Source: Prauserella flavalba (lineage in GTDB: Bacteria; Actinomycetota; Actinomycetes; Mycobacteriales; Pseudonocardiaceae). From it: a stretch of 64,000 nt of DNA. The DNA is taken from NCBI RefSeq assembly GCF_003202235.1, contig NZ_MASU01000005.1, positions 1,550,001 through 1,614,000 on the forward strand. The letters are read 5' to 3'. A model generated the notes under the pieces. That model worked only from the letters and a program-made list of their open reading frames with translations, did not search any database and had not been told where the DNA came from. Shown one piece after another: positions 43,538-53,798 of this stretch. Made by a program: the position numbers and the translations under genes. Each line of letters begins with the position of its first letter. Position 1 is the first letter of the stretch.

Positions 43538-44479
43538 GTGTCCGTACCGCAGATCGACAACACCTCGCAGGCGGGGCACGGCCCGCATTCCGACCTGGTC
43601 GGGACCTACCTCAACGGCATCAGACGCACGCAGCTGCTCACGCGCGAGCAGGAGGCCGAGCTGGCACAGCGCATCGAGGCGGGCCTGTTCGCCGAGCAGC
43701 TGCTCGCCGAGGGCACCGACCGGTATGACCACGCCGACCTGCGTGCCATCGCCGGTATCGGCAGGGCGGCGAAGAAGGAGCTGCTCGAGGCCAACCTGCG
43801 GCTGGTCGTCAGCATCGCCAAGCGCTACACCGGCCGTGGCCTTGCCCTGCTCGACCTGATCCAGGAGGGCAACATCGGGCTCATCCGGGCGGTCGAGAAG
43901 TTCGACCACACCCCGGGGTTCAAGTTCTCGACCTACGCCACGTGGTGGATCCGGCAGTCGATCAACCGTGCGCTGGGCGAGCAGAGCCGCACCATTCGCA
44001 TCCCGGCGCGGGTGCTCGACCGGGTCCAGCGGGTGACGAGGACGCGCAGGGCGCTGGCGACGGAGCTGGGCTACGACCCGACTCACGCCGAGATCGCGCG
44101 GGACCTGGAGATCCCGGTGTCCGAGGTGATCGAGCTGCTGTCCTACGACTGCGAGCCGATCAGCCTCGACCAGACCGTCGGCGACCAGGGTGACCGTCCA
44201 CTGTGGGAGATCCTGCGCCAGCCGGAGTCCCCGGCCGACGACAGCGCGGGCAAGGCGCTGCGCGGCGAGATCGACACCGTGCTCGCGACCCTCACGCCGA
44301 GGGAACAGGAGGTGATCCGCCTGCGGTTCGGTCTCGACGGCGGGCGCGAGCGCACGTTCGAGGAGGTCGGCCGCGTCTGCGGCGTCACGCGCGAGCGGGC
44401 GCGCCAGATCGAGAAGCGCACCATGCTGAAGCTGCGCGACCCTGAGGTGTCGCGGAGCCTGCTCACCTACGCGTCGTAG
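43538..44479 (+). CDS. Group-2 sigma-70 family RNA polymerase sigma factor
   Basis: 313 residues from GTG 43538. A short region 1.2 (D-L-V-G-T-Y-L onward) is followed by region 2 with [19 protein letters not shown] and [11 protein letters not shown], region 3, and region 4.2 with R-E-R-A-R-Q-I-E. It lacks the long region 1.1 of the primary sigma factor, so it is a non-essential HrdD/SigB-like group-2 factor, which in actinomycetes serve stationary-phase or stress regulons. It stands alone, ending in a perfect hairpin. Whether it drives the neighbouring secretion or catabolic genes cannot be seen from sequence. Confidence 0.96.
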   Translation: MSVPQIDNTSQAGHGPHSDLVGTYLNGIRRTQLLTREQEAELAQRIEAGLFAEQLLAEGTDRYDHADLRAIAGIGRAAKKELLEANLRLVVSIAKRYTGRGLALLDLIQEGNIGLIRAVEKFDHTPGFKFSTYATWWIRQSINRALGEQSRTIRIPARVLDRVQRVTRTRRALATELGYDPTHAEIARDLEIPVSEVIELLSYDCEPISLDQTVGDQGDRPLWEILRQPESPADDSAGKALRGEIDTVLATLTPREQEVIRLRFGLDGGRERTFEEVGRVCGVTRERARQIEKRTMLKLRDPEVSRSLLTYAS

Positions 44480-44488
44480 GGCGAAGCC

Positions 44489-44530
44489 CCGTGCCCGGCC
44501 GGCCGACGGCCTCTCGCCGGCCGGGCACGG
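44489..44530. terminator. Perfect 15-bp hairpin after the sigma-factor gene
   Basis: Perfect 15-bp inverted repeat (44489-44503 with 44516-44530) with a 12-base loop, ten bases past the sigma stop and 17 bases past the convergent SRPBCC stop. It likely ends transcripts from both strands and marks the boundary between the secretion and catabolic regions. Confidence 0.85.
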
Positions 44531-44546
44531 ATCCACGGCCGGCCGG

Positions 44547-45041
44547 TCAGTCCGACTCGGCGACCTCGGCGAGCCGGTCAAGCGAGGCGCGCAGGCGGTC
44601 CTCGGTCGTCGCCCTGGCCCTGGCGAAGCGGTTCTCGTCGGTCAGCCGCGACCAGTCGTAGGTGTGGACCACCCTGGTGCGGCCCGCGCCGAGCGGTTCC
44701 AGCTCCCACCGCCAGAGGTGCCCCGGCGGTTCCTTCCCCTGCTCGGACGGCAGCCACGCGATGCGCCGCCCCTCCTCGAACTCGACGACCCGGTTCGCCC
44801 GCACGGCGCCGTTGGTGAGCGTCATGGTGAACACGTCGCCGGTGCCGCGGACGCGCTGGCCCTCCGGCGCCTCGGCGAGGTTGTCGTTGCCGTCCCACCG
44901 CGGCTGCCGCGCGGGATCGGCGATCAGTTCGAAGATCCGTTCCGCACCGGCGGCGATCTCCCGGTGGGCCGTCACGACGGTCGGTGTCTCGGGATTCTCG
45001 GTCACCGCCTGATTGAACCATCCCGGCGCCGAGGGGCGCAC
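44547..45041 (-). CDS. SRPBCC (START/Bet v1-like) family protein
   Basis: 164 residues. The pattern A-H-R-E-I-A-A-G-A-E-R-I-F-E-L-I-A-D-P near the N-terminus, strands such as G-T-G-D-V-F-T-M-T-L and a long C-terminal helix mark the SRPBCC fold, which encloses a hydrophobic ligand cavity. GTG 45041 follows the upstream flavoprotein stop by four bases; GTG 45005, giving a start at V-T-E-N-P, is an equally good alternative. It is last in the minus-strand catabolic operon 44547-50878. Members act as polyketide cyclases, lipid or ligand carriers. The ligand here is unknown; a role with the operon's cyclic substrate is inference. Confidence 0.85.
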   Translation of the reverse strand: MRPSAPGWFNQAVTENPETPTVVTAHREIAAGAERIFELIADPARQPRWDGNDNLAEAPEGQRVRGTGDVFTMTLTNGAVRANRVVEFEEGRRIAWLPSEQGKEPPGHLWRWELEPLGAGRTRVVHTYDWSRLTDENRFARARATTEDRLRASLDRLAEVAESD

Positions 45042-45045
45042 CGGC

Positions 45046-46743
45046 TCATCGTCGCGTGCGGGCGGCGTGGCGAGCGGCCTGGTAGCCGAACGTCAGGCCC
45101 GCACCCACCTGGCAGCCCGCGCCCGGGTACTCCGCCGCCATGATCGAGTCCGCGTCGTTGCCGCACGCGTAGAGCCCTGGCACCGGCTCGCCGTCCTCGC
45201 CGAGCACCTGCGCGTCGGGGTTGGTCCGCACGCCGAGCGCCGTGGCCAGTGGCGTCGGGACCACGGCTATCGCGTAGAACGGCGCCCTCTCGATCGGGCC
45301 GAGGTTGACGTTCGGCTCGTGCGCCGGGTCGCCGTACTGGTGGCCGAACGGGCTCTGCCCCTTGCCGAACTCCTCGTCGACACCCGTGCGCGCGAACCGG
45401 TTCGCGTCGGTGACCGTCCTTTCCAGACCGTCGGCGTCGACGCCGATGGCGGCCGCGAGCTCCCGGATCGTGCGCCCGGTATGCAGATAGCCGGCGCGGA
45501 TGTGCCGCCGCAGCAACCGTTCCGGCAGATGCGGGTAGATCATGCCGAGGCCGTAGCGGGCGAGCGTGCGTGCGTCGAGAACGAGCCACGCCGGGATCGT
45601 GGGGACCGCTTTGTGCGAGTCGTACATCGCGCGCGTGAAGCGGTGGTAGGACACGGACTCGTCGACGAACCGGCGGCCGGCTGCGTTGACGGCGACGATG
45701 CCGGGCTTGGCGCGGTCCCAGATGTGCGGGAACACCGCGGTGGAGCCGTCCCGGCGGCGGCCGATCGAGCTGGGGAACCACAGTGCGTTGTCGTCGTGCC
45801 GCGGTCCGAGCGCCGCTCCGGCGGCGCGGGCGAGCGCGAGGGTGTCGCCGGTGGCGCCCTCGCTCGCGCGGGTGAACTGCGGGGTGGGTTCCGGCAGGTG
45901 CTCGGCGCGCAGCTGCGGGCTGGCCGAGAACCCACCCGCCGCGAGCACGACGCCGTGCCGCGCAGCGACGCGCACCGTGCGGCCGCGGTGCGAGACGACG
46001 GCGCCGACGACCCGGCCGTCGTCGCCGGTGACGAGCTCCGTGGTGCGCGCGGTGAACCAGACGTCGCCTGAGCGCCGCAGCAGCTGGTAATAGAGGTTGG
46101 CGACGAGCGCGTTGCCCATCGCGAGCCGCGTGCCGCGCGGGTAGCGGAGGCGGTCGGCGGCCCACCGCGCGCCGAGGCGCAGCGCCACGGCCAAGCCGCG
46201 CGGCGAGCCGTCGAAGATGCTCAGCAGCTGGTTGACCTCGGGGCGCCTGACCATGAGTGTGCCGCGGAAGAGGGCGAACTCGGGCACAGGACGCCGGATG
46301 CGGCCGAACCGCGTCTTGCCGAGCCTGCGGCCGTCGAACGTGCGGGGTTCCAGTGCCCGACCGACGCCGGCGCCGGGGATCTCGGGGTGGTAGTCGACCA
46401 CCGTCTTCGAATGCCAGAAGCCGACGCCGACGCGGTCGAGGTAGTCGATCATCGCGGGACCCGCGGCCAGGTACGCCTCGCGGAGCTCCCTCGGCGCCCG
46501 GTCGCCAACGAGTGCGTCGAGGTAGCCGCTGGCGGCGGCGATGTCCGCGGCGGGGTCGTCCTGGTAGCGGTGCCCGGGTATCCAGCACGTGCCCGCCGAG
46601 TAGGCGGTGGTGCCGCCGACCCATTCGGTCTTCTCCAGCACCAGCACGGACAGGCCCTCGTGCGCGCCGACCACCGCCGCGCCCAGCCCGCCCGCGCCGG
46701 AGCCGAGCACCAGCAGATCGGTCTCGTGGTCCCAGCCGGTCAT
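45046..46743 (-). CDS. FAD-dependent oxidoreductase, fumarate reductase/3-ketosteroid dehydrogenase-like
   Basis: 565 residues. The N-terminal FAD-binding motif is G-S-G-A-G-G-L with the downstream acidic strand end [12 protein letters not shown] and the C-terminal [11 protein letters not shown] flavin loop are typical of FAD_binding_2 enzymes, which oxidise or reduce C-C bonds next to carbonyls. ATG 46743 overlaps the stop of the AroE-like gene (ATGA), so I prefer it to longer in-frame extensions. It is one of three paralogues in the window (see 52071 and 57147). A substrate of the ring-hydroxy-acid or steroid kind is possible but not visible. Confidence 0.9.
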   Translation of the reverse strand: MTGWDHETDLLVLGSGAGGLGAAVVGAHEGLSVLVLEKTEWVGGTTAYSAGTCWIPGHRYQDDPAADIAAASGYLDALVGDRAPRELREAYLAAGPAMIDYLDRVGVGFWHSKTVVDYHPEIPGAGVGRALEPRTFDGRRLGKTRFGRIRRPVPEFALFRGTLMVRRPEVNQLLSIFDGSPRGLAVALRLGARWAADRLRYPRGTRLAMGNALVANLYYQLLRRSGDVWFTARTTELVTGDDGRVVGAVVSHRGRTVRVAARHGVVLAAGGFSASPQLRAEHLPEPTPQFTRASEGATGDTLALARAAGAALGPRHDDNALWFPSSIGRRRDGSTAVFPHIWDRAKPGIVAVNAAGRRFVDESVSYHRFTRAMYDSHKAVPTIPAWLVLDARTLARYGLGMIYPHLPERLLRRHIRAGYLHTGRTIRELAAAIGVDADGLERTVTDANRFARTGVDEEFGKGQSPFGHQYGDPAHEPNVNLGPIERAPFYAIAVVPTPLATALGVRTNPDAQVLGEDGEPVPGLYACGNDADSIMAAEYPGAGCQVGAGLTFGYQAARHAARTRR

Positions 46744-47603
46744 GAGTCGGTTCCTTCCCGCGTGGTGAGGGTGCGCAGATGCCGGCGCATGCGACCGAGG
46801 TCGGGCGTGGCGCCGGTGAGCAGTGCGAGCGTCCTGGCGGCCTGTGCGACGAGCATCGCGCCGCCGTCGAGCACGCGGCAGCCCTTCGCCCTGGCCGCGA
46901 CGAGCAACGCCGTGTCGAGCGGCCGGTAGACGACGTCGGCAACCCAGTGCCGGGACTCGAGCGCGGCGGTGTCGAAGGGCAAGCCAGGGTGGCCTGTCAT
47001 GCCGATCGGGGTCGCGTTGACGATGCCGTCCGCGCGCGCCAGCTCCTCCGGCACGGCGCCCGCGGCGGTGATCTCGCCACCGGGGAAGGCCGCGCGCAGC
47101 CGGGCGAGGAGTGCGGCCGACCGGTTCGCGTCGGGGTCGGCGATCGCCACGGCCGCGCCCGCGCCGGCGAGGGCGTAGGCGACCGCGGAGCCCGCTCCCC
47201 CGGCACCGGCCACGACCACCCGCCCGCACGCGATGCCGGGCAGGCCGTGTCGCAGTCCCGCGAGGAACCCACTGTGGTCGGTGTTGTGGCCGACGAGCCG
47301 GCCCTCGTCGACGGACACGGTGTTGACCGCGCCCAGCGTCCTCGCGTCCGGGGAGAGGTCGTCGAGCTGGGTGAGCACCGTCTGCTTGGCCGGGTGCGTG
47401 ACGTTGAAGCCGGTGACGCCCTCCCGGACGGCGTCGCGCAGCGTCCAGCCCGGCGGCAGGTCGCCGAGATCGAGCAGCTCGTAGGTGTAGTCGAGGCCGA
47501 GCGCGGCGGCCTCCCGCTCGTGCAGGGCGGGTGACAGCGAGCCGCTGATGGCGGCGCCCACCAGCGCGACGCGGTGGCGGGCCGGGGCGAGCACCTCAGA
47601 CAT
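46740..47603 (-). CDS. Shikimate/quinate 5-dehydrogenase-like protein (AroE family)
   Basis: 287 residues, the usual AroE/QsuD length. Substrate-site motifs are present: S-G-S-L-S-P near the N-terminus, N-V-T-H-P-A-K with the catalytic Lys, N-T-D-H-S-G with the catalytic Asp, and a late G-G-A-M-L-V-A-Q. The Rossmann motif is G-A-G-G-A-G-S-A. Its place next to a transporter, a TIM-barrel enzyme and flavoproteins, rather than aromatic biosynthesis genes, suggests a catabolic quinate/shikimate-type dehydrogenase. It overlaps the upstream gene by eight bases and the downstream flavoprotein by four. Confidence 0.9.
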   Translation of the reverse strand: MSEVLAPARHRVALVGAAISGSLSPALHEREAAALGLDYTYELLDLGDLPPGWTLRDAVREGVTGFNVTHPAKQTVLTQLDDLSPDARTLGAVNTVSVDEGRLVGHNTDHSGFLAGLRHGLPGIACGRVVVAGAGGAGSAVAYALAGAGAAVAIADPDANRSAALLARLRAAFPGGEITAAGAVPEELARADGIVNATPIGMTGHPGLPFDTAALESRHWVADVVYRPLDTALLVAARAKGCRVLDGGAMLVAQAARTLALLTGATPDLGRMRRHLRTLTTREGTDS

Positions 47604-48447
47604 GGGCGTCCACGGTGGTGAGCAGGCGGCGCACCGCGTCGAGGTTGCGGCGCGCGAATTCCACCGGCGGCAACACTGCCTGCAGAGCGGCGTGCGGCAC
47701 CTCCACGCTCAGCGGGGTGCCGTCCGGAACGGCGGTGACCAGTTCGCGCAGCGGCAGCTCGCCGTCGCCGACCAGCTCGCGCCGCACGCGCGCCTCGACC
47801 TGGAGCACCGATCCGTCGGCGCGCATGCCCATCGGCAACTCGGCGGGCAGGTCCAGGTGCGCGGGCGCGGCGAGCGGACCGTCGCACAGCTGCACCACGG
47901 GCACGAGATCCGGGTCGAGTGCGCGGACGTCGTCGAGCGGGCTCCCGCCGCGCTGGACGTGCAGTGCGTCGAGCAGCACGGCCGCACCCGTCGCGGAGGC
48001 GAGTGCCGCGGCCTCGGCGACGGTGCTCACCGGCTGGTAGCTGATGGGTTCGAGCGTCGGCCGGAGGCCGAGCGGGAGTGCGTCGTCGGTCAGCGCGGCG
48101 AGCGTGTCGGTCAGCCGCGAACGGTCGGGATCGGCAGCGGCGACGCTGACGGTGCTCGCTCCGAGCGCCGCGCCCGCGTCGAGCGCGGGCCGCCAGTCGG
48201 CGGCGACGGTGTCCGGGCCCAGCGTCAGGAACTCGATGTCGCGGACCCGCAAACCGGTGTCGGCGAGGCGCCGCACGGTCTCCCGGGACATCGGCGAGCC
48301 TGCCGCCATCGGGTACTGGTGCTCCCCCGCCGTCGCGGCGCGCACCCGGACGCCGACGAAGTCGTACCCGGCCTCGGCCGCTGCGCCGACCAGGTCGGGC
48401 GGGCTGAGCCGGAGCAGGGTCAGATGGGCGAGCCCGATCGGGGTCAT
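47596..48447 (-). CDS. Xylose isomerase-like TIM-barrel protein (sugar phosphate isomerase/epimerase family)
   Basis: 283 residues. The metal-site motifs of AP-endonuclease-2/xylose isomerase-like barrels appear in order: Glu in T-L-E-P-I, D-A-L-H, Q-L-C-D and a final V-E-V-P. The family includes 3-dehydroshikimate dehydratases, inosose dehydratases and hydroxypyruvate isomerases. Given the AroE-like neighbour, a dehydroshikimate- or inosose-type dehydratase is a reasonable guess, no more. ATG 48447 is supported by an overlap with the end of the Gfo/Idh gene (ATGA). The frame extends further upstream, but that part is a shadow. Confidence 0.88.
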   Translation of the reverse strand: MTPIGLAHLTLLRLSPPDLVGAAAEAGYDFVGVRVRAATAGEHQYPMAAGSPMSRETVRRLADTGLRVRDIEFLTLGPDTVAADWRPALDAGAALGASTVSVAAADPDRSRLTDTLAALTDDALPLGLRPTLEPISYQPVSTVAEAAALASATGAAVLLDALHVQRGGSPLDDVRALDPDLVPVVQLCDGPLAAPAHLDLPAELPMGMRADGSVLQVEARVRRELVGDGELPLRELVTAVPDGTPLSVEVPHAALQAVLPPVEFARRNLDAVRRLLTTVDAHV

Positions 48448-49523
48448 GCGGGGATCTCCTCCTTCAACGTGGGCACCGGCTCGGGACGGCCGGACGCGGC
48501 CGAGGCGTAGAGCGCGGTGAGGATCGCCAGGGACTTCGCGGCCTCGCGTCCGGTGACGGCGGGGTCGCGGCCGTCCCGGACGGCGGCGGCGAAGTCCGCG
48601 ATCTGCAGGGCGTGGAACGGCGCGAGGCTGCCGTTGATCGCCGACAGCGGCAGGTCTGCGGCCAGACCGGAGCCGAACGGCGAGGTGACCGCCTCGGCGC
48701 CGGGCACGGCCCAGACGTCGACCCGGGCCTCGCTGCCTTCGGGATACTCGGCGAGCCCCGCGGTCGCACCGGTGCTCCCGGTGACCCGCACGCGGGTGCC
48801 GAGCCCCGGGGTGAGCGCGGTGGAGGCGGCGACCGTGGCGAGGCCACCGGAGGCGAAGCGCACGGTGGCCACCGCGGTGTCCTCGACCTCGATCACGGCA
48901 CCGTGCTTGACGGTGGTGTGGGCCGCCGACACCTCGACGGCCTCGCCCATGAACCACTGCAGCAGGTCGACGTTGTGCACGGCCTGGGTGATGAGGACAC
49001 CGCCGCCGTCGGTCGCCCACGTGCCGCGCCACGCGTCGGCCGTGTAGTACGACGTGTCGCGATGCAGTAGCACCGAGGCGTGCCCGAGGAACGGCCTGCC
49101 GAGCGTGCCGTCGTCGATCGCGGCGCGGATGCGTTGTGCCGCGGGCCAGAAGCGCCGCTGGAACAGCACACCGAGGATCACCCCGGCCGCCTCGCACGCG
49201 GCGACCATGCGGGCGGCCGCGCCGAGGTCGATCGCGATCGGCTTCTCGCACAGCACGTGCACGCCGTGGACGGCCGCCTCGGTGACCACGGCCTCGTGGG
49301 TCGGGTGCGGCGTGCAGACGCTGACCATGTCGAGGCCGAGCCCGAACAGCGCGTCGGGGCTCACTGCGGCGGCGCCGTAGGTGGCCGCGAACCGGGCGGC
49401 CCGCTCCGGGTCGACGTCGGCGCACGCGACGAGCTCGACGCCGGGCAGGTCCCGGTAGGCGGCGGCGTGGTTGCTCGCGACGTTGCCGCAGCCGACCACG
49501 CCGGCGCGCAGGACGGCGCTCAC
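48444..49523 (-). CDS. Gfo/Idh/MocA-family oxidoreductase
   Basis: 359 residues. The Rossmann motif is G-V-V-G-C-G-N-V-A near the start, and the signature E-K-P lies in H-V-L-C-E-K-P-I. The C-terminal half has the alpha/beta substrate domain with [14 protein letters not shown], which holds the usual catalytic His. These enzymes oxidise sugar or cyclitol hydroxyls with NAD(P). GTG 49523 overlaps the transporter stop (GTGA). It works between the transporter and the TIM-barrel gene in the operon, consistent with stepwise oxidation of an imported polyhydroxy ring or sugar compound. Confidence 0.93.
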   Translation of the reverse strand: MSAVLRAGVVGCGNVASNHAAAYRDLPGVELVACADVDPERAARFAATYGAAAVSPDALFGLGLDMVSVCTPHPTHEAVVTEAAVHGVHVLCEKPIAIDLGAAARMVAACEAAGVILGVLFQRRFWPAAQRIRAAIDDGTLGRPFLGHASVLLHRDTSYYTADAWRGTWATDGGGVLITQAVHNVDLLQWFMGEAVEVSAAHTTVKHGAVIEVEDTAVATVRFASGGLATVAASTALTPGLGTRVRVTGSTGATAGLAEYPEGSEARVDVWAVPGAEAVTSPFGSGLAADLPLSAINGSLAPFHALQIADFAAAVRDGRDPAVTGREAAKSLAILTALYASAASGRPEPVPTLKEEIPA

Positions 49524-50878
49524 CGGCGCGCCGCCGGGGCCGGGCTGTCCACAGTGGCCGGTGCGCGCCGCTCGCCGAGCCGGGCGGTGGGGATGCGGAA
49601 GGTCTCCGGGCCGGTCAGCGCGGCGGCCGCCGCGGCCACCACGAACGCGGCGCACATCCACGCCACCGGCGTCCAGTTCGCCTGGTCACCCGCGGTGAGC
49701 ACCGAGGCGAGCAGCGGGGTGAACCCGGCCGCGAGCAGGCCGACCATCAGCCCGATCGCCATGCCGCTGTAGCGGACCCTCGCCGGGAACTGCTCAGGGA
49801 AGTAGGCCGGGTACACGCCGTTCGGCGCGGCGTAACAGAAGCCGATGAGCAGCACGGCGGACAGGTAGATCCACGGCACGTTCCCGGTGCCGATGGCGTC
49901 GAAGAAGACGAAGACCATCACGCCGACGCCGACCAGCCCGGTGACGAAGACCGGTTTGCGGCCGACACGGTCGGCGATGAGCCCGTAGACGGGTTGCGTG
50001 ACGACGGCGACCAGGTTGGCCACGGAGATCACGGCGAGCATGGTCGGCTTCGCGACACCGGCGACCTCGGTGGCATACGCGAGCGCGAAGACGTTGACGA
50101 TCGTGTTGACCATGGCGAAGCTCGCGCAGACGGCGATGCGCACCACGGTCAGCCAGTGGTAGCGCAGCAGTTCCACCACGGGTGCCTTGGCGGTCTCCTC
50201 GGTCTCCTTCAGCTCGGCGAAGACCTCGGGCTCCTGCAGCGAGCGGCGCAGGAAGTAGGCGACGCCGGTGACCACGATGCTCAGCCAGAACGGGATCCGC
50301 CAGCCCCACGAGAGCAGCTGGTCCTCGGGAAGGGCGGCGACCGGGATGAACACGAGGCTCGAGACCACGATCCCGAACATGATGCCGCTCATCGTGAAGC
50401 TGGTGAAGAACGCGCGCCGCCGATCCGGTGCGTGCTCGACGGTCAGCGAGCTCGCGCCCGGTGACTCGCCGCCCGCGGAGAGTCCCTGCAGCAACCGCAG
50501 GACCACCAGCAGGATCGGTGCGGCGATGCCGATCTGACTGTAGGAGGGCAGGCAGCCGATGAGGAACGTCGCCAGACCCATCATGACGAGGGTGGCCATA
50601 AGCGCGTTGCGCCGGCCGAAGCGGTCACCGAAGTGTCCGAAGAGGATCGCACCGGCGGGGCGGGCCACGTAGGCTACACCGAGCGTCGCGATCGACATCA
50701 GTGCGCCGGTCGCGCCGGTGTCGGGGAAGAAGACCTTGCCGAACACCAGCGCGGCGGCGGATCCGTAGATGAAGAAGTCGTAGTACTCGAGGGTGCTGCC
50801 CAGGAAGCCCGACAGTGCGGCCTTCCTGGGGTCGTTGCGGGTACCGCTCGAGTGCGCGGCCGATGCCGTGGGGGACAT
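49520..50878 (-). CDS. MFS transporter, metabolite:H+ symporter (MHS/ShiA-like) family
   Basis: 452 residues with twelve predicted membrane helices. The loop [10 protein letters not shown] between helices 2 and 3 and [10 protein letters not shown] in helix 1 are hallmarks of the MHS family, which imports dicarboxylates, alpha-ketoglutarate, proline/betaine and shikimate. ATG 50878 has AAGGAG five bases upstream. It is the first gene of the minus-strand operon running to 44547, with the LysR regulator gene 142 bases upstream in the same direction. With an AroE-like enzyme in the operon, shikimate/quinate is the most attractive substrate (inference). Confidence 0.93.
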   Translation of the reverse strand: MSPTASAAHSSGTRNDPRKAALSGFLGSTLEYYDFFIYGSAAALVFGKVFFPDTGATGALMSIATLGVAYVARPAGAILFGHFGDRFGRRNALMATLVMMGLATFLIGCLPSYSQIGIAAPILLVVLRLLQGLSAGGESPGASSLTVEHAPDRRRAFFTSFTMSGIMFGIVVSSLVFIPVAALPEDQLLSWGWRIPFWLSIVVTGVAYFLRRSLQEPEVFAELKETEETAKAPVVELLRYHWLTVVRIAVCASFAMVNTIVNVFALAYATEVAGVAKPTMLAVISVANLVAVVTQPVYGLIADRVGRKPVFVTGLVGVGVMVFVFFDAIGTGNVPWIYLSAVLLIGFCYAAPNGVYPAYFPEQFPARVRYSGMAIGLMVGLLAAGFTPLLASVLTAGDQANWTPVAWMCAAFVVAAAAAALTGPETFRIPTARLGERRAPATVDSPAPAARR

Positions 50879-50974
50879 GGCGCTCCTTTCGATCCGACGT
50901 CGTCGGCGGAGACCGCGCCCGTCAGCGCGGTTCGGTGGGGTTGCCGACGAGGGTCGCAAGCACAACTATGCCCC

Positions 50975-50988
50975 GTCCAATACTTGGT
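50975..50988. promoter_or_regulatory. Candidate LysR operator upstream of the transporter operon
   Basis: CCAA-N3-TTGG inverted repeat within GTCCAATACTTGGT. On the minus strand it reads ACCAAGTATTGGAC, matching 13 of 14 bases of 55845-55858 in front of another operon next to the paralogous LysR gene. It lies in an A+T-richer promoter region, 97 bases before the transporter start. Confidence 0.55.
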
Positions 50989-51019
50989 TTCACCTACACT
51001 ATGTACCGAGAGGACATAA

Positions 51020-51916
51020 TCACCGCTCAGGTGTCGGGAGGACCTCCTCGGCCAACGCGAGGACCGCCTTCAGCACCGGCGAGGGGTTGTCGTCGAGCCA
51101 CGCCAGCGCGTGGTCCATGTAGGTCGGCTCACCGCGCAGCGGCACGAACGTCGCCGACGACGGCATGATCCCGGCAACCCCGGACGACATCAGCGCGACG
51201 CCGACCCCCGCCGAAACCAGGGTCAGGATCATGTACGGGTCGGTGATCTCCTGGACGACCCTGGGCCGGAACCCGGCCTTGACGCACGCCTGCGTCGCCA
51301 GTTCCTGCAGCGCCGACCCGGCCGCGGCCGGCGTGGTGATGAACCCCTCGTCGGCGAGGTCGGCGAGGTCGATCGCCGACTCACGGGCGAGCGGATGGTC
51401 GATCGGCAGCGCCGCGCCCAGCGGCTCCCGCCCGATCAGCCGCGTTCGCACCGGTGACGGGTCGATCGGCAGTCCCACGAACGCGATGTCGAGCCCGCCC
51501 TGTTCGAGCTGCTCCACGCCGTCGCCGGTCATCACGCGCCCGGTGAGCGACAGCTGGACCTCGGGGTAGCGCTGCCGGACCGCGCGGGTCAACGGCGGGA
51601 GGGTGAGGTGATTGAGCGCACCCGAGAAGCCGATCGACACCGTGCCGTAGACCACCCCGGCGGTGGCTCGCGTGGCCTGCCGTCCCAGCTCGAGCTCCTC
51701 GAACACCCGGTGGGCGTGCGGCAGGAACGCGTGGCCGGCGGGCGTGAGCGCGACGCTGCGGGTGCTGCGGTCGAACAGGGTCGTGCCGAGCTCCTTCTCG
51801 AGTTTCCGGATGGTCTGGCTCAGCGGCGACTGGGCGAGCCGCAGCCGCGCGGCGGCCCGGCCGAAGTGCAGCTCCTCGGCCACGGCGACGAACGCCTCGA
51901 GCCAGCGGATCTCCAT
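51020..51916 (-). CDS. LysR-family transcriptional regulator (copy 1)
   Basis: 298 residues. The N-terminal winged helix is classic: E-I-R-W-L-E-A-F-V-A-V-A-E-E-L-H-F-G-R-A-A and S-P-L-S-Q-T-I-R-K-L-E. A substrate-binding domain follows. ATG 51916 is preceded by GGAAGGGA six bases away and gives the normal family start; the longer frame adds an unlikely leader. It faces away from the flavoprotein gene at 52071 and precedes the transporter operon. It is closely similar to copy 2 at 54932, and the two probably arose by duplication. It likely responds to a pathway intermediate and controls these operons. Confidence 0.95.
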   Translation of the reverse strand: MEIRWLEAFVAVAEELHFGRAAARLRLAQSPLSQTIRKLEKELGTTLFDRSTRSVALTPAGHAFLPHAHRVFEELELGRQATRATAGVVYGTVSIGFSGALNHLTLPPLTRAVRQRYPEVQLSLTGRVMTGDGVEQLEQGGLDIAFVGLPIDPSPVRTRLIGREPLGAALPIDHPLARESAIDLADLADEGFITTPAAAGSALQELATQACVKAGFRPRVVQEITDPYMILTLVSAGVGVALMSSGVAGIMPSSATFVPLRGEPTYMDHALAWLDDNPSPVLKAVLALAEEVLPTPER

Positions 51917-52070
51917 TTGCGTCCCTTCCGGCGACGGCGGGGCTTGCACTGCCACGCCTGGCGCTTATAGTCGCTCTGCAGCACAGTGAATCAATCATTT
52001 TAGAGAGAATCTTACATAGTCCTGGTGCGGGCGCTACACAGTCCGTCGGGACGCAGGGAGGAACAGCGTC
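51917..52070. promoter_or_regulatory. Divergent promoter region, LysR copy 1 and flavoprotein gene
   Basis: 154 bases including a distinctly A+T-rich stretch (51984-52021) that is the likely melting region. The CCAA-N3-TTGG element found before two other units is not present here. No specific -10/-35 pair is convincing. Confidence 0.45.
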
Positions 52071-53798
52071 GTGACCACCCGAACAACCACGGGTTCGTCC
52101 CCTCAACGCTACGACGTGGTCGTGGTCGGTGCCGGAGCCGGCGGGCTCGCCACCGCGGTGACGGCCGCCCATCACGGCCTGCGGGTCATGGTCCTCGAAC
52201 GCGCCGCGGTCTGTGGTGGCGCGACCGCCTGGTCCGGGGGCTGGCTGTGGGCGCCCGGCAACCCGCTGGCCCGCGCCGACGGGGTGCGGGAGGACACCGA
52301 GGAGTTCCGCACCTACCTGCGTACGGCGCTCGGCGACGACTACGAAGCGTCCCGGGTGGACGCCTTCCTCGCCGCCGCGCCGGTGATGGTGCGCTTCTTC
52401 CACGAGCGGACCGCACTCACCTTCGTCCCCGGGGCGAAGATCTGCGACATCTACGGCGAGCTGCCCGGCGCGGGCACCGGCCACCGCTCGGTGGCCCCCG
52501 CCCCCGCCGACCTGCGCGCACTCGGCCCCGACGTCGCCCGGATCCTGCGCCGCCAGCTGTACGAGACGTCCTTCCTCGGCCTGGGCATCATGGCGGGCGA
52601 CGACCTCGGGCACTTCCTCGCCGCCTCGCGCGGGGACGTCCGCGGGCTCCTGCACGCCGCGCGCCGCGTGACCCGGCACCTGCTCGACCTCGCGACACGG
52701 CGCCGGGGCATGCAGCTCGTCAACGGCACCGCACTGGTCGGCAGACTGCTCCGCGCCGCGCTGGATGCCGGCGTCGAGGTCCGGGTCAGCTCGCCCGTCA
52801 CCGGGCTCCTGCGCACCGGCGGCCGCGTCAGCGGCGTGGTCGCGTCCACTCCGGACGGTCCACTGCGGATCGAAGCGGCCCGGGGCGTGGTGCTCGCCGC
52901 CGGCGGCTTCCCGCACGACGAAACCCGCCGGAAGTCGTTGTTCCCACGCGGCGAGCGGCACTGGACGCTGGCCCCGGAGACCGCCGACGGCGCGGGCATC
53001 GCGCTCGGCGAGTCCGCGGGCGGGCGGCTGCGGACGGACCTGCGGTCCCCCGCCGCGTGGTGCCCGGTATCGCTGGTTCCCTACCGAAGCGGCCGCACAG
53101 GCGTGTTTCCGCACATCATGGACCGGGCCAAGCCCGGCAGCATCGGCGTGCTGCGCGACGGCCGCCGGTTCGTCAACGAGGCAAACGGCTACTACGACTA
53201 CGTCTCGGCGCTGATCGCCGCCACGCCAAGGGGCGAGCCGGTGCAGGCGTGGCAGATCGCCGACGCCCGGTTCGTGCGCCGCTACCCGCTCGGCATGGCC
53301 AAACCCCGCCCCGTGCCGCTCTTCCCCTACCTGCGCAGCGGCTATCTGCGGCGCGGCCGCACGATCGAGGAGCTGGCCCGCGCGTGTGGCATCGATCCCG
53401 CCGGGCTAGCCGCCACCGTGCGCGAGTTCAACGCCGCCGCCCGCCGCGGTGAGGACCCCGCGTTCGGCCGTGGCTCGACGCCCTTCAACCGCTACGGCGG
53501 CGACCGCGAGGTGACGCCGAACCCGTCGCTGGCCCCGCTGGAAAAGGGACCGTTCTACGCCGTGCGCATCGTGCCGGGCAGCTTCGGCACGTTCGCCGGG
53601 CTGGCGACCGACGAGTCCGCTCGCGTGCTCGACGACCACGACACGCCTGTCCCCGGCCTGTACGCCGTGGGCTGCGACCAGGCGAACGTGCTCGGCGGCC
53701 ACTACCCGGCCGGCGGGATCAACATCGGTCCCGCGATGACGTTCGGCTGGCTCGCCGCCCGCGACCTTGCCGGCGTCGGGGCGGAGGTGGCCGCGTGA
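52071..53798 (+). CDS. FAD-dependent oxidoreductase, fumarate reductase/3-ketosteroid dehydrogenase-like (copy 2)
   Basis: 575 residues from GTG 52071. The FAD-binding motif is G-A-G-A-G-G-L, with E-R at the end of the second strand and a C-terminal Y-P-A-G-G-I-N-I-G-P-A loop. Length and layout match the flavoproteins at 45046 and 57147. It is first in the plus-strand operon 52071-54930, and its stop overlaps the VOC gene start (GTGA). The order flavoprotein, VOC protein, SDR suggests oxidation of a cyclic hydroxy-ketone. Substrate unknown. Confidence 0.9.
   Translation: MTTRTTTGSSPQRYDVVVVGAGAGGLATAVTAAHHGLRVMVLERAAVCGGATAWSGGWLWAPGNPLARADGVREDTEEFRTYLRTALGDDYEASRVDAFLAAAPVMVRFFHERTALTFVPGAKICDIYGELPGAGTGHRSVAPAPADLRALGPDVARILRRQLYETSFLGLGIMAGDDLGHFLAASRGDVRGLLHAARRVTRHLLDLATRRRGMQLVNGTALVGRLLRAALDAGVEVRVSSPVTGLLRTGGRVSGVVASTPDGPLRIEAARGVVLAAGGFPHDETRRKSLFPRGERHWTLAPETADGAGIALGESAGGRLRTDLRSPAAWCPVSLVPYRSGRTGVFPHIMDRAKPGSIGVLRDGRRFVNEANGYYDYVSALIAATPRGEPVQAWQIADARFVRRYPLGMAKPRPVPLFPYLRSGYLRRGRTIEELARACGIDPAGLAATVREFNAAARRGEDPAFGRGSTPFNRYGGDREVTPNPSLAPLEKGPFYAVRIVPGSFGTFAGLATDESARVLDDHDTPVPGLYAVGCDQANVLGGHYPAGGINIGPAMTFGWLAARDLAGVGAEVAA

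Noticed and set aside
45046-47229. Extended start of the first flavoprotein gene
   Set aside because: The extension overlaps the AroE-like gene and is Arg/Gly-rich. ATG 46743 overlaps the previous stop and gives a normal FAD-binding start.
47596-49425. Extended start of the TIM-barrel gene
   Set aside because: The extra part is a shadow of the Gfo/Idh/MocA gene. ATG 48447 overlaps that gene's end in the usual ATGA fashion.
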